From the NCBI RefSeq assembly GCF_036785885.1, contig NC_092322.1:12980466-13044465 (forward strand): a stretch of 64,000 bases of DNA, given 5' to 3'. Position numbers and translations under genes: made by a program. This document shows, piece after piece, positions 47,023-59,031 of the stretch; positions within the stretch are counted from its first letter, which is position 1, and every line of letters starts with the position of its first letter. Origin of the DNA: Coffea arabica (taxonomy: Eukaryota; Streptophyta; Magnoliopsida; Gentianales; Rubiaceae). Under the pieces are notes generated by a model. The model made no database searches, had not been told where the DNA came from, and worked only from the letters and a program-made list of their open reading frames with translations.

Positions 47023-47467
47023 CCTCTACCAAAGGTTCCATCACAAACCAGCAAGTCAGACCAAAAAAATTATACCTTTCAGATTAAGAGACAAAGGCAG
47101 CTATTGTTGTACTTTGTAATGGCGGGTTCAAGAGGTGGCGATGGTGGCCACTGGATTTGCCGATGGGTGGTGGCGGGAGGAGGCCAGACTGGCCAGTGAG
47201 TTTGCCGCCGTTGAGGAGTGAATTTGCCGCCGAGAGGCTTTCCAGCTGTTTATATGGCTAGGGCTTTAAGGACACTAGTGCAAAACTGCGGCTTGTGACG
47301 GACTTATTAATCATGTGCTACTAACGACTCTAACTAAAAACGGACAAGGATCCTTTTTCTAATATTAATTCCAGCAAGTGACACAATTAAATAAAAGCAA
47401 GAGTTATATTATTCCTAAAATAATGGGATGATTTCAAAACCTCCCAGGAGGTTTCTGATAATTTTAT
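46816..47467. promoter_or_regulatory. 5' region of the FGAM synthase gene
   Basis: A likely 5' UTR intron acceptor (TTGCAG on the minus strand) lies 10 bases before the ATG. A GC-richer block at about 47115-47265 (GGCGATGGTGGCC, TTTGCCGCCG) may be the untranslated first exon. An A-run of about 24 lies at 46999-47022. The stretch is closed by a foldback MITE at 47468. Confidence 0.45.
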
Positions 47468-48253
47468 GGGTTAATTACATTTACCTCCCCTGAGGTTTGA
47501 TCATATTACCAATCAATCCCTATAATTTGTTCAAATAACGGTCTCACCCTTTGAATGATCAAACATTTAACAAAAACCCCCTTAATACCGAAAATGCCCT
47601 TATTGAGGCCATGTTACATTAAAAAAAGAACATATTTTTATTTTATTAACCCTGAAGCAATCCAAAAAAATAGAAAAAGGTTTTATTATTTTATAAAAAC
47701 CATATTTTTACTTTCATAAATAGTTTTGAATCAATAATTATTTTAAATCTTAAAAATGAATATTAAAAATTAGATAAATTAAAAGAAAAATAAAAAAAAA
47801 AGAAATCATTTTAATTGCTGAAATATGGTTCAAATTGAGGAAAACACGCCTTGTACTCTCCGCAACATGCCTTGAACCACAAATTCGAACCATACTTGAG
47901 GATTTAAAATAATTGCTTCTTTTTTATTTTTCTTTCAATTTATCTAATTTTTAATATTCATTTTTAAGATTTAAAATAATTATTGATTCAAAACTATTTA
48001 TGGAAGCAAAGATATGATTTTTATAAAATAATAAGCAAAAACTTTTTTCTATTTTTCTGGATTACTTGAAGGTTAATAAATAAAAATATGTTCTTTTTTT
48101 AATGCAATATGGCCTCAAAAAGGGCATTTTCGGCATTAAGGGGGTTTTTGTTAAATGTTTGATCATTCAAAGGGTGAGACCGTTATTTGGACAAATTATA
48201 AGGATTGATTGGTAATATGATCAAACCTCAGGGGAGGTAAATGTAATTAACCC
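47468..48253. mobile_element. Mutator-type foldback MITE, 786 bases
   Basis: Nearly the whole element is one long inverted repeat, arms of some 350 bases around a loop near 47845-47875. Both ends begin GGGTTAATTACATTTACCTC reading inward. It is flanked by a perfect 9-base duplication, TAATTTTAT (47459-47467 and 48254-48262), which is typical of Mutator-like elements. No coding capacity. It lies about 650 bases upstream of the FGAM synthase start. Confidence 0.9.
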
Positions 48254-48262
48254 TAATTTTAT

Positions 48263-49821
48263 TGAGTTCTCCTCAAGTTTGAAAAATTATGCATATCTCC
48301 CTTATTATTTAAAATGACAATTTTACCTTTTAAATATTTTAATGAAATTCCCTTATTTGGCATGCTTATACTTAGACTGAGTTTTAAAATTATTTTTTAT
48401 TCTTTTTCCTTCTTATTCTTTTTTTTTTAATTTTTATCCAATAAAACTATAGAATTACCACTATTGCCTCTAGTTCTTATTATAACCAAATGTTGAACTA
48501 GTGATTTTTTTGATAAATTAATTTTATATGTAATCCAATGTTTCGCTGATCTTTGTTTTCTATTTTTTAGTATTAAAATTAACAATAAATCAAAAAAAAA
48601 TTGCCCAAAACTATTATTAAATTATGATAATCTCACTACTCGAAAAATTCATATATTCTAAATAAATTGTTTCAACATTTTCTTTTTTATCTTATAAATC
48701 TAAATTCATAATAAAATACCATAAAAAATACCATATCATAGTAATAAATTTATTATTATAATTGTTTATCAAATAGTAGATATGGACATGAAAAATTTGG
48801 CACATTTGCCTTATAATTATACTAAATAATCTTATAATTGTATAAAAAATAAATAAAAACTCATAATACAAGGGCTGATTCCTCCAATTATTGTTTGAAA
48901 AAAAAAATTACAACAATAACATTCTGACACAGTTCTAGTACAACACTATACCTGCCGAGCAAGCACGAGAAATTTTTCTTTTAATAAATGTTTGGCAGCT
49001 GGGCTGGTTCAGCCCGGCAGCCACTGGAATATCTGCCAAAAAGCAACCAGGCTGTTAGGCCGACAACTTTCAGCTTCTTTTAATAAAAAAAAAAAAAAAA
49101 AAAACTTCAGCCCGGCAACCATGATAAATTTCCAAAAAATCTGTCGGCCATCAAAAGTGAGAAAAAGGGTCTACATGGCCCCAATGTATAGCATACAACC
49201 GAATACAAATATTCATCCTTTTTTTTTTTTTTGTGGGAAACTCAAATGCAGATGCAAATGCAGGCTGTAACATGTTAGTAGTGGGACAGAGTAGTACTGT
49301 GGCGTCGGTAGCTTCTTCTTTTTTTTTTTTTTTTTTTCTTTTTTTGGGTAATACTTGTCCCACTAATACTACTTATAGATTCTTAAAAAAATTTAAAAAC
49401 CTTTTTGACTTTTATATTAAAAAAATTAAACGACAAAGTTGTAGGGACAGGTGAAAATACAGTGGGACGGAAGTGGATAGAAAGGTGAGTGCATGCATGA
49501 GTGTGAGAGTGAGAACTGAGAAGACGAGAAGGAGGTCGGAGGTGGTGTTAAAAAGATAATAAATTGATGAAGTATTTGGCCTACTGCTATACTTGGTTGA
49601 TTTACATAATTTCATTGCTATCCTTAAGGAACAACTCAGCTTCAAAATAGATAGGGAAGCTCGATAGGCACCAATAAAAGTTCGAGGACTTCCTATTATA
49701 TGTTTTAGTACAGGAGGACTATTTGTGCAATTTACCCCAAAAAAGAGGGGGGAAAAAGAAAAAACAAAGAATTGCGGCAGAAGAAAACAAACTAGACAAA
49801 ATTAAATTATACACAATAACA
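48263..49821. other. Gene-free DNA 3' of the guanylyltransferase gene
   Basis: AT-rich with several A- or T-runs (49083-49104, 49218-49232, 49320-49337). At 48994-49022 two 13-base arms, GGCAGCTGGGCTG and CAGCCCGGCAGCC, can pair with 11 of 13 matches around a GTT loop. I recognise no gene here. Confidence 0.55.
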
Positions 49822-50152
49822 TCATCTGCTGTCCTCTTCAAGTACACTCGGGTGTGCTTTCCAAAAGCTTTTTTCAATTATATTGCAGTGTTCAACAACA
49901 ATTTTCTTACGAAACTTCTCAACCACTTCGTCATTGCTCAGTAAGGTCTTGCTCTCCTGCACATCCAGTGCAAAATATAAATAAATAAATACATACATAA
50001 TGATACAGACAAAGGAAATTATCTAATCATCAATACAACTAAAAAGTTATCTTTGTCAAGGCACCAAGAAAGTTCATACTAATGGTCAGTCTAAAGCATG
50101 TCAACAAAGTACTTTATCTGGTTAAAAATCACAGGAATACATACAAATGTTT

Positions 50153-50194
<42 letters not shown>

Positions 50195-53100
50195 TGTCCC
50201 AGAAGACAGAGGACCCCTGGCGGAACATGATTGTGTAATGTGTTGTAATCAATGCCAAATTGGCAGCTGAGCAGCCCATTTTTCTCTTGAGTTTGAGTAC
50301 CCTGGATGTTAAAAGCATTTGTATGAAAAGTGACGAAGTACAATTATACACATAACGTCTTATCTAAACCAATAAAACATGAGTAGTTGAAATATATTAT
50401 TTGGTAGTTGCTTGATACTGATGGAAATTGCAACTAGCAACAGTTCCTAATCACTGGATTTTATCTTTTCCTGCTCTTCCACGCTCGTTTCATTTTAGTC
50501 TTTTCTATCTTTTGCTCTCCATTCTCTCAACTGGCAGCAGTGGGTTGAGTGGTTGCACAGGAATGAGTTAGTTCATCATGTTTGTTTTAACTAACATGAA
50601 TATAGCAACATTATTCCATGGGAGAGAGTTGCCATTATTTCTTCTATAAGATTTCTTCACTCTGAGCCACATACAAAATTCCACTTCAAATATATCCCTA
50701 GATCAAATCAGACCTGAATGCAATAAGGTTTAGTGTAGCCTATAATATTTCCTTCCAGCATTTTGGCATTCCAATTAATGTTCCATTTTGAAACTTTATT
50801 TCTGTGCCATGCATGAGGTCTTGTCAATTTTCTCCACTCCTGGTGGAGACCAATTTCCACCGTTAAACAAATTATAAAAAAAGCTAGAACCCAACTGGTT
50901 TTAACCCAACAAGCATAAGCAACCAATGGACAAAAATTTAACTAAGTGCTGGCACGAGATAGCCTTGAGACTCATGAACACGCCTAAAAGCACTCACTGA
51001 CGTCCATGGATACATAAGATTAAAATTCCAGTAACTCTGATCGTGGCATGCCAACTTAGAATTGATAAGAACAAAAAAGCATGATGCAAAATCAATGGAA
51101 AAGGTAAAGGAGCAAACTTAAGGATGCAGAAAGCAATTGAATAAGACAGATGCCAATAAGTCAGCTTTCGCCCAAAGAATCACATTTTGTAACAGATAAC
51201 AAATTTTCAAAAGCTCAATACCTTTAAACAGTTTTGGGCTTCACTTTTGCTCTTGCCAGACTTGACAAGCATCCAAAAGCAAGTGTTATACTGATTATTG
51301 ATGTGGCCTGCAAGACATCAATGGGGATGACTAATAGCCTTTGTAAGCATTTCGGATTCAATAATGAAAAATCTCTTTACAAGACACACTCAATTACTTT
51401 ACTGCTTTCTGGATAAGCAGAACGACCTTACATATTCTTGACTTTCAGAAGAATTAGAAGAGAAAAACACTCACAATCAACTTGTCTCCATGCCAGATAA
51501 TCTTGAAGGATGTCGATGGATGGATAACAAACAGCTCGTCCATCAAAATATGGTGGGTATTTCATTTCTTTTTGTGCAAAGTACAACTTCCATTTCATAA
51601 CATACACTGAAGAGAAGAAAGATACAATTGCAGACACTATTTCACTGCAAAGTAGTTACAAGAGAAGTCAACATCTAAGAAGCTCAAATCGATACACTGG
51701 AAAAAATTAAATAACAACATTAATTCCTGCCACACAATTATGGTGGAGGTAGCCGAACAAGGACCTTGAACCGTTCTAAAATTTTACTAGTTTGTTTGGG
51801 CCATCTAGCTAATAAAATAGGTTAGAATTTTCTCTAATTATAGAAAAAGAAGCGCCCTGAACCCTCTTTCCTTTCAGTTGCAGACACTATTTCACTGCAA
51901 AGTAGTTACAAGAGAAGTCAACATCTAAGAAGCTCAAATCGATAAACTGCAAAAAAATTAAATAACATTAATTCCTGCCACACAATTATGGTGGAGGTCG
52001 CCGAACAAGGAGCTTGAACCGTTCTAAAATTTTACTACTAGTTTGTTTGGGCCATCTAGCTAATAAAATAGGTTAGAATTTTCTCTAATTATAGAATAAG
52101 AAGTGCCCTGAACCCTCTTTCCTTTCAGGACCCAAATAGAATTTAAAAAATGTTTAAAAAAAAAGGAATACATATCTTCTCTATCCATGCCAAGTCCCTT
52201 CAGGGCCTAGTTCGCTTATTCATAGCGGATTTGAAACCAACTACACCATCAGCAAGAAATCAAATATATTTAAGCACAGAAAACTATAGCTTTCCGAAGA
52301 TCAGCACAAATCAACTTCAAAAATGGTGTTCCAAGTTATCACCCACCAGATTAGCTTACCTCAACCACCAATCTGAGGAAAGGCAGGAAGAATTTGCATG
52401 AATTGGGATCATTGCATGTAAAGACCATAGAACTGACACGAAAAATTTATCAACTGAGTATGGGAGAGATACCTTGCATGCCTTTCATAGAAGCACGAGT
52501 TCTTCTTTAGAACAAAGCTGTCACAAAGTCATAATTTAAAATATCAAAAAATGGCAAAGTCTAGATCAGCAAATAGAACATCTAGGAGCAAATTAGTACC
52601 TGTACTCATCACTCACCCCATAAGAGAAGACAACATCATTAAACTCCTCCACCACAGCCACTGCACATGAATTCATAAGATTCAGGGCATGCTCATCATT
52701 TGGCTTCTCAAATTCATGAACTTCGGAAAATCTATAATGAAAGCAGAAAAAGGAAACTATAGGTTACTTGAAAATAGCCTTCATGCACTAAAAGCTCATA
52801 GCCAGGCTACCATTTAAAATGACAATAACCTGCAAAATAAAAATAAGGCAACCCCTAGGGAACAAGTTTCATTCCTAATTTCCCGGAAACATCTTAATCA
52901 TTCTGAATATACCATCGCATCTTAATAAATACATCTTTTTAATTATCGAGAACTAAATACCATACACTTGAAGTGATAATATTCTGATACCACCAGATGG
53001 TAGAGTGATTGGGCCTTGGCTGCCCATGAAAGATCAGCCGACTTGGGCCCCGATCAGGCCAATAAAAATGAAATAAAGGATAATGGAAGTGAAAAGCAAC

Positions 53101-56100
53101 AGGAGACTTAGCCCCGAAAGAGTTGACAGGAGATTATTTTATCAGTGCTCTAACAGATTGTTCTGCTTCTGATTCCTTGCTCTCTAATCACTCTAAGAGA
53201 ACATTCCAGAAATTTAAATAGAAAAAACTCTCCATCTCTCAGAAAAATTACAAACTCTCTGTTCAAGAAATCCGTTTAAGCAAGTCTTAGCCATTACAGA
53301 AACAGAGATTTTGAAAAGCTGAGAAGGGGATTATTGAGTGAGTTAGATGCAAATAGTTCTGTCAACAAAAAATTCAAAAGAAAGCCTTAAGTAGTAGTTT
53401 TGCTGATATGCCTTTCATAGACTTGTGCTATGTTGTTTTTCAACTTAGTTGCTGGGTATTCCCCATGTACTTCATGTTCTCTCCCTTGCCCAAAAAAAAT
53501 TTTACCCTTTAAGCTAAAAAGCAACACTGTTTTGTCATAATAAACTTCTAATACCAATGCAACATAAGTCAGAACAATACATAACAACGGAGGAACTTTC
53601 CACACAAGGGAAAGGAAAAAAAAACTAAACCAATCTCTGGAGGTTATACAGTCAGTCAAATGCTTTCATGAAAAAATGCCTACAATCATGTGTATCATTC
53701 AGAAGGAGAAAACAAAATGAGTCTGGTGGACATTAGCATTTATCACATTTGAGGAAATGCACATAAACAATAAGTCCCACATCTTCAAGGCGATGGAAAC
53801 TCAAAAAAAGCTGTGCTTATCCAGTTCAAGCAACGAAGCATAAACAAAATAGCAGATACCTATGAAAATGGCAACCGTCAACACGAATGACAATCCAAGT
53901 AGATGGCATCAAATTATTCTCAAATTGGAATGATTTGATATACTCAGGATTGATTTTGCTAATGTCCCCTTCGAAATGCCCCAGCTCCTTACAAAGACAT
54001 GGATGCACATTCCAGAAGCTTCTTCCTGCTACATTTTCTGAATGAGTTAGTGCTATCTTCTTCCTCAATCTTTTTACAGGAGCACCATTTTCCTTGTACT
54101 TCACAATATCCTCAACCTGCCAATCAAGTGGCACTTGGCTAAAAAGTCAAATATAAAAGATTTTTGACCTAACAACTGCAATCGTAAAAAATTTCAGGTG
54201 CAAGAAGGAATGTGGGAAGGGAGGAACTGTGCACTAACGCAAGTGGCAAGGGGGAAAAGATGTTAAAGAAGTGGGATGAATAGAGAGTTAGAAGGTGGCC
54301 TAGGGATACCTCTGTCTTAAAAGCACATGATCCTTGACGAAAAATACTAGGAAGATCCTTGTAGTTAACTCCAAACTGTTGAAAAAGTATCTCGTTTTTC
54401 TCCTGTTTTTGAGTTCCCTGAAGAATACCAATAAAATAAAAAGGAATTAAACTGCTTCTCCACCCACTTCTTCACCATAGAATGAAAGAAACACACACAT
54501 GGCATTACGTGTGTTAGCAGGAAAAAAGAATCTTTTTAGATTGGAGAAAAATGAGGCTCACTCATTCTGTCCTCAGGTCTTACAGGTAAAGATATGACTT
54601 ATAAAGCACAATGTAAAAGGATAATCTGTTGTTTTCAGCCTAATCTTGTGGTTCCTTTGAACTTGTATGCATTCTTAATTTCCATAGACACTCTTTGCTT
54701 GCTAGGAAATCAAACCAATACTTTCCCATATAAGAATATTAGGATATTCTACTTAAGTCAGTCGGGTGAATACAACTATTAACAGTTTGAAGTTACAAGT
54801 TAAAGCTAAAATGCCGTATGGAAAATCATACAGTGAAAATGATATTCGAAGTAAGAGGTAAAAAGAAGGGATAAGCAGAAGGAAAACATCACAACTTCAA
54901 TACTACATTTGGTTGCTTCATCTTGACAACAGTAGAACATCAAATTACACAAACATGTTTTATCACAAAGAAAATAGTTATGAATATATAATACTCCCCA
55001 GCCAAATATCAGTATCTACTGGTATATAAATTTGGTAATTATATTGATGCAAGATAAGTTTAGATATTCATCATGCGAGTGAATTAACAGGAATTAGAAA
55101 ATGCTATCCATTAATTACTAGAGAGAGGCTCCATACCCTTATCAACTTTTAATTTTCTCAGACAACTACTATTTGATTATTAGTCCACCACAAACAATGC
55201 TTAGGTAGAAATTTGAAATAAAAGGATAATAGATAGAAAAATTCACTACAAGAATTAGCTCATAACCAGGAATCTCCCACCCGCAACTTAAATGACCAAA
55301 TATCAAACCAAACATGCAGAATCTATCTGAAGTATTTAATACATAAGACTTAATAATGAAAAGTAAATAAAAGTAATCAACACAAATTATTTTTTCTTTT
55401 TCATAATTTTGTGCCACCACCTCCAACATTTCCTTTGCTTCCTTTTGAGACTTTCCGCATCCGATCAGCTTCCAGAAACAAGTATTAAATAGGTTTTCTA
55501 AATGACCTGCAAGACAATTGTCATAGTGGCAATTATTTACCAAAGGCCCTTTCCAGGTGTCAGAAGATTTACTGTTTATGCAATGTCTGACACCAGTTAC
55601 ATAGAAATGCAGTCAGACATACAATAATTATTTAAAAAAAATTAGCACTTTAACTTACAAGCCCTTTGTCTCCACAAGATATATGTTTGAAGAACTTCCA
55701 TTGTTGCACAGCAGATAACTCGTGATTTGAATGAAGGATGGAACATCAAATCCTTCTGAAGAAAGAATTCCTTCCATTTGGTGATGTAAACAGATGTGAA
55801 GAAAGATACAACAAGGGAATTTATTTTGCTGCAAGGCCACAAAGTGAGCTAACAATGAATGGTTTCACCGTGGAGAAACATTACACAAATTTCGTTTTGC
55901 ATCTCTACAAGACAATTTACATGGCCAGAACAATGAACAAAAACCTACGTATGCCAGTTCTATAGTTGCAGTGTAGCCAGACATGACTAAGGCCATTTAA
56001 GCTGGTCAGGCTACATTTCTAGATGGATCCGATCTTCATGAGGCTCTCAATTCCATATATGCATTTTATTATAGTTCTTTTCTTCATCACAAATAGATCA

Positions 56101-57431
56101 CCTATTCTAAAAACATCTTACGAACTTTAGAGGTTAGAAAAGCATAGGCATTTTAATTCACATCCCATATTTAGCATTTTGCTTCTGGCATGAACTGGAT
56201 ATTCTCTATTATCTTCTTTATTTATGCATGTTAATATCTCTTGAACCTCCAAATACGCTAACTTTCATACAAGAACATAAAGAGATCATCAAACAAATCA
56301 AAAAATGCAAATAAAGAAATTTAGGTGATTGAGAGGCTACATGCGTTCATACCTGGCTCGCCTCTGGTAAAATTTGGTGTCTTTCTTGAATATGAAACTG
56401 CAAAAGAGGAAAGTAAAGTATAAAAGAGCCCAACCAATAGCAAGAGAAGAGAAACCAACTGGAAAATGGAGATGATGTACCTGTATTCATCACTAAATCC
56501 ATATGCAAAGACTATATCTGGAAACTCCTCCAGAACCGCAAATGCACAGGCATTCATCAAATTCAGAGCTCTCTCATCATTTGGTTTTTCAAACTCATGC
56601 ACTTCAGAAAATCTGATAAAAGCTTCGGGACTCAATCATTTAAGAGCCAAAAGATTAAAGAGGAAAAGAAAGCATTGGGCCTGTTCTCAATTACCTAATT
56701 TTTGTGAAAGAGCAAAATTAGAATTGAAAAGGCAGGTATGCTATAGTGTCTGATTACCGTGAAAAAAGCCAAAAGCTGAAAGCAAACGCAGTTCAGAACA
56801 TGACATAACAAATCTTACAAAATCAGAAGCTAAAAGCAGGTCGAATGATGCAATTGAGAACAGGCCAATCAAATTCAAGGAGTACTAACACCCTTACACA
56901 AACAAAAACCTGTGATTTTATGCCTATGCATGCTAACATAGACACTTTTAGTCCCATGATAAATGTTGATCTATTGTGATCACTCAGATCATTAAAAAGA
57001 AAAAAAAAAACTCTCACCATTAACCATGCCTAATCACAGTTTAGACACGTTGCATCTAGAAAATGTTCAGAATGTCTGAAAATGCTAATCTTTTCCAGAC
57101 ACTGAAGTTGCAAAAAATCAGTAACCTCTTGCTGTGAGCAGATCCATTGTTAATTGTTTTTGGGGCACTGTCAGCAGATCTTATACACACCTATTCCATG
57201 CAAGAGCAAGCTTGTTCACCTCAACGGTAAGCTAACCACATCCCCTTGCATAATTGGTACTACAAACATTTACGCCAGAAACTAACACGTATATGTGATG
57301 ACTAAAGTAGTGGGGTGAGACTTTTACCGGTTAAAATCACGGCCATCCACTCGGACAACAATGAGGTTTGGAAGCATGATTTCATCTTGAACTTCAAATG
57401 ACTTCACATACTCATACTTGCTATTCGCCAT
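49822..57431 (-). CDS. THG1: tRNA(His) guanylyltransferase, two-domain plant form, with an extra base in exon 12
   Basis: Adds the essential G at position -1 of tRNA-His (3'-5' addition). Exons in transcript order: 57328-57431, 56481-56612, 56353-56397, 55659-55828, 55421-55506, 54310-54417, 53860-54116, 52600-52731, 52473-52517, 51475-51644, 51222-51307, 50193-50301, 49822-49956. Two THG1 domains are in tandem, as in plant homologues: domain 1 with [15 protein letters not shown] and FSDEYSFIF, domain 2 with [15 protein letters not shown] and VSDEYSFVL, both keeping the metal-binding Asp residues. The last exon codes [16 protein letters not shown] and a stop. Exon 12 is 109 bases where its counterpart exon 6 is 108: the frame shifts near 50228-50240, between GIDYNTLH and [13 protein letters not shown]. 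Read literally the protein ends nine codons into exon 13. Corrected length would be 525 residues. It may be a real lesion or an assembly error. Confidence 0.88.
50158..50192. repeat. (GA)n microsatellite at a splice donor
   Basis: About 17 GA units on the plus strand. On the transcript of the guanylyltransferase gene this is (CT)n directly after GACAAG, so the donor of intron 12 is GTCTCTCTCT. Confidence 0.9.
51628..52128. repeat. 250-base tandem duplication across a splice acceptor
   Basis: Copy A (51628-51877) and copy B (51878-52128) are direct repeats starting TTGCAGACACTATTTCACTG and ending CCTCTTTCCTTTCAG, with only a few differences. Copy A contains the acceptor and the first 17 bases of exon 10 of the guanylyltransferase gene; copy B carries the same acceptor 250 bases upstream in the intron. 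Confidence 0.95.
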
Positions 57432-59031
57432 ATGAACTCGCTTGGGTTCAAGGTAATTGTATAGTTTCCTTCGTTTTTTAATCAATTCAGAACAGATATT
57501 CTTCTCTTTCGGAACAATTCATAAACACCTGGTGGGCAATGCTCAATCCTCCTCCTTCCCCCTCCCCAGGCTGTCTTTATTGAGAAACCAGGCAAGCCGT
57601 TAGAAGGTGGTTCGCTGAACTGTGTATCCTGCTCGTGGTGTGCAGCAGTGGTCTTGTGTAGGGTGACCGAGGAGTGCGGAAGCGAGAGGCTGCCGGAAAT
57701 CGGCAGCAGTTCAGGGTAATCGGCAATTTTGTGTGATGAAAGGGATGGTTTTACGAGGGTTTTCGATTATATTAGTTAGTATTTAGTTATTACCTTAAAC
57801 ATATAATTTACAAATGTGTAAAATAAAATAATTTACTTTTTCTTTTTTCATTTGGGAGGGATCAGATTTCATTGGGAGGGAGATTTGAACTGGAAACCTT
57901 GAGACCTCAACCATAGTTACCGACCAAACCTTTCTGGACAAAATAATTTGCTTTCTATCAATGAATAATTTTAATTCATAATTATATTTTGTGAATTTCT
58001 AATGAGGTAAGTATAATCAAAATACGGATTCATTTTAAAAGAAAATGAATTTTGTATTCTCAAATTTCACGTTGCGAGATTGTCGATTACATGCATATAC
58101 TGTTATTGGTATATAGCTTAAAGTTGCCATTAATTACAATTTTCACTTAATAATTCATTTGATATGATATTTGTTTACTATTTTATACATATCTTGCCTT
58201 CGGAAAATACAAAATAATGAAATATCAAGAAATTAAAATAACACTCATTTAGATTTTTTCAAAATAATCATCATGGTTTTCAATCAAAACATGACATGTG
58301 TGTATTTAATTACCTATATGCAAACTTCCACCACAAGAACTATATTTACTAGAAAATGAAAAATGGAATAATATGGAGAAGGTTAAAACAGGGTATTTCT
58401 TTTAAAGGCTACTAACAAATACTATGAGGTATCTTTTAGCCAAAAAGAGGGAAAGAAAATAAATAAATAAAAGTGAAGTATTTCAAAAGCTCAGCAGAAG
58501 CAATAGGAACTTGGATTTTTTTTTTTTCAAACTAAAATATATATATTTATTTATTTATTTAAATAAGATAGTCATTTAACTAGCCTTTTTTAAAAAAAAA
58601 AAATCCATTATTAGAAGTATTTCCTTAGCATGCTAATAGCACCAGAAAGACAATTGACTAGATAGTCATATAGGTTTTTTTTTTCCCCAAAAAAATATCT
58701 AGAAATCAAGAACTCCTAGATATTCCTAAGAATTGCAATTTACACAATATTTGGTGCCTAAATTTAGTAGCTCTTTGTTGATGGTCTATATTTTGCGTTA
58801 ACCATAAATTTCTACACAAAACCATCAAGAACCTGTGAAATTACTCATTTTCCAGCCTGCATAGCCCTTCATTTCTTGCTAATTTCACGGTGTTACATTA
58901 GTTTACCTCCTCTCCCCACAATGCAGACACATCTTCTCCAACTTTCACCTATGCAGCTTGCTTTTCTATATCTGTCGCCTATGCATCTTTAACTGCAGAT
59001 TTTTCTTGAACCACCACCATCATCATCAAAA
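57432..59031. promoter_or_regulatory. Divergent intergenic region, guanylyltransferase to glucanase
   Basis: The two genes are head to head, 1600 bases apart. The first 350 bases are GC-richer and probably hold the guanylyltransferase 5' UTR. A SINE-like core lies at 57881-57926. From 57930 to 58900 the DNA is AT-rich with A/T-runs. Before the glucanase start a pyrimidine-rich leader and a CCACCACCATCATCATC run (59011-59028) are seen. Confidence 0.5.
57881..57926 (-). mobile_element. Second SINE-like core
   Basis: On the minus strand TGGTCGGTAACTATGG (57911-57926, A-box-like) precedes AGTTCAAATCT (57881-57891, B-box-like). Between them GTTGAGGTCTCAAGG resembles the GTTGAAGTCTCAGG of the element at 11372-11426, so both may be one family. 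Ends not determined. Confidence 0.45.

Noticed and set aside
52985-53060. A tRNA-like or SINE-like stretch (GATGGTAGAGTGATTGGGCC) in a THG1 intron
   Set aside because: It looks A-box-like, but no B box matches and no stems close.
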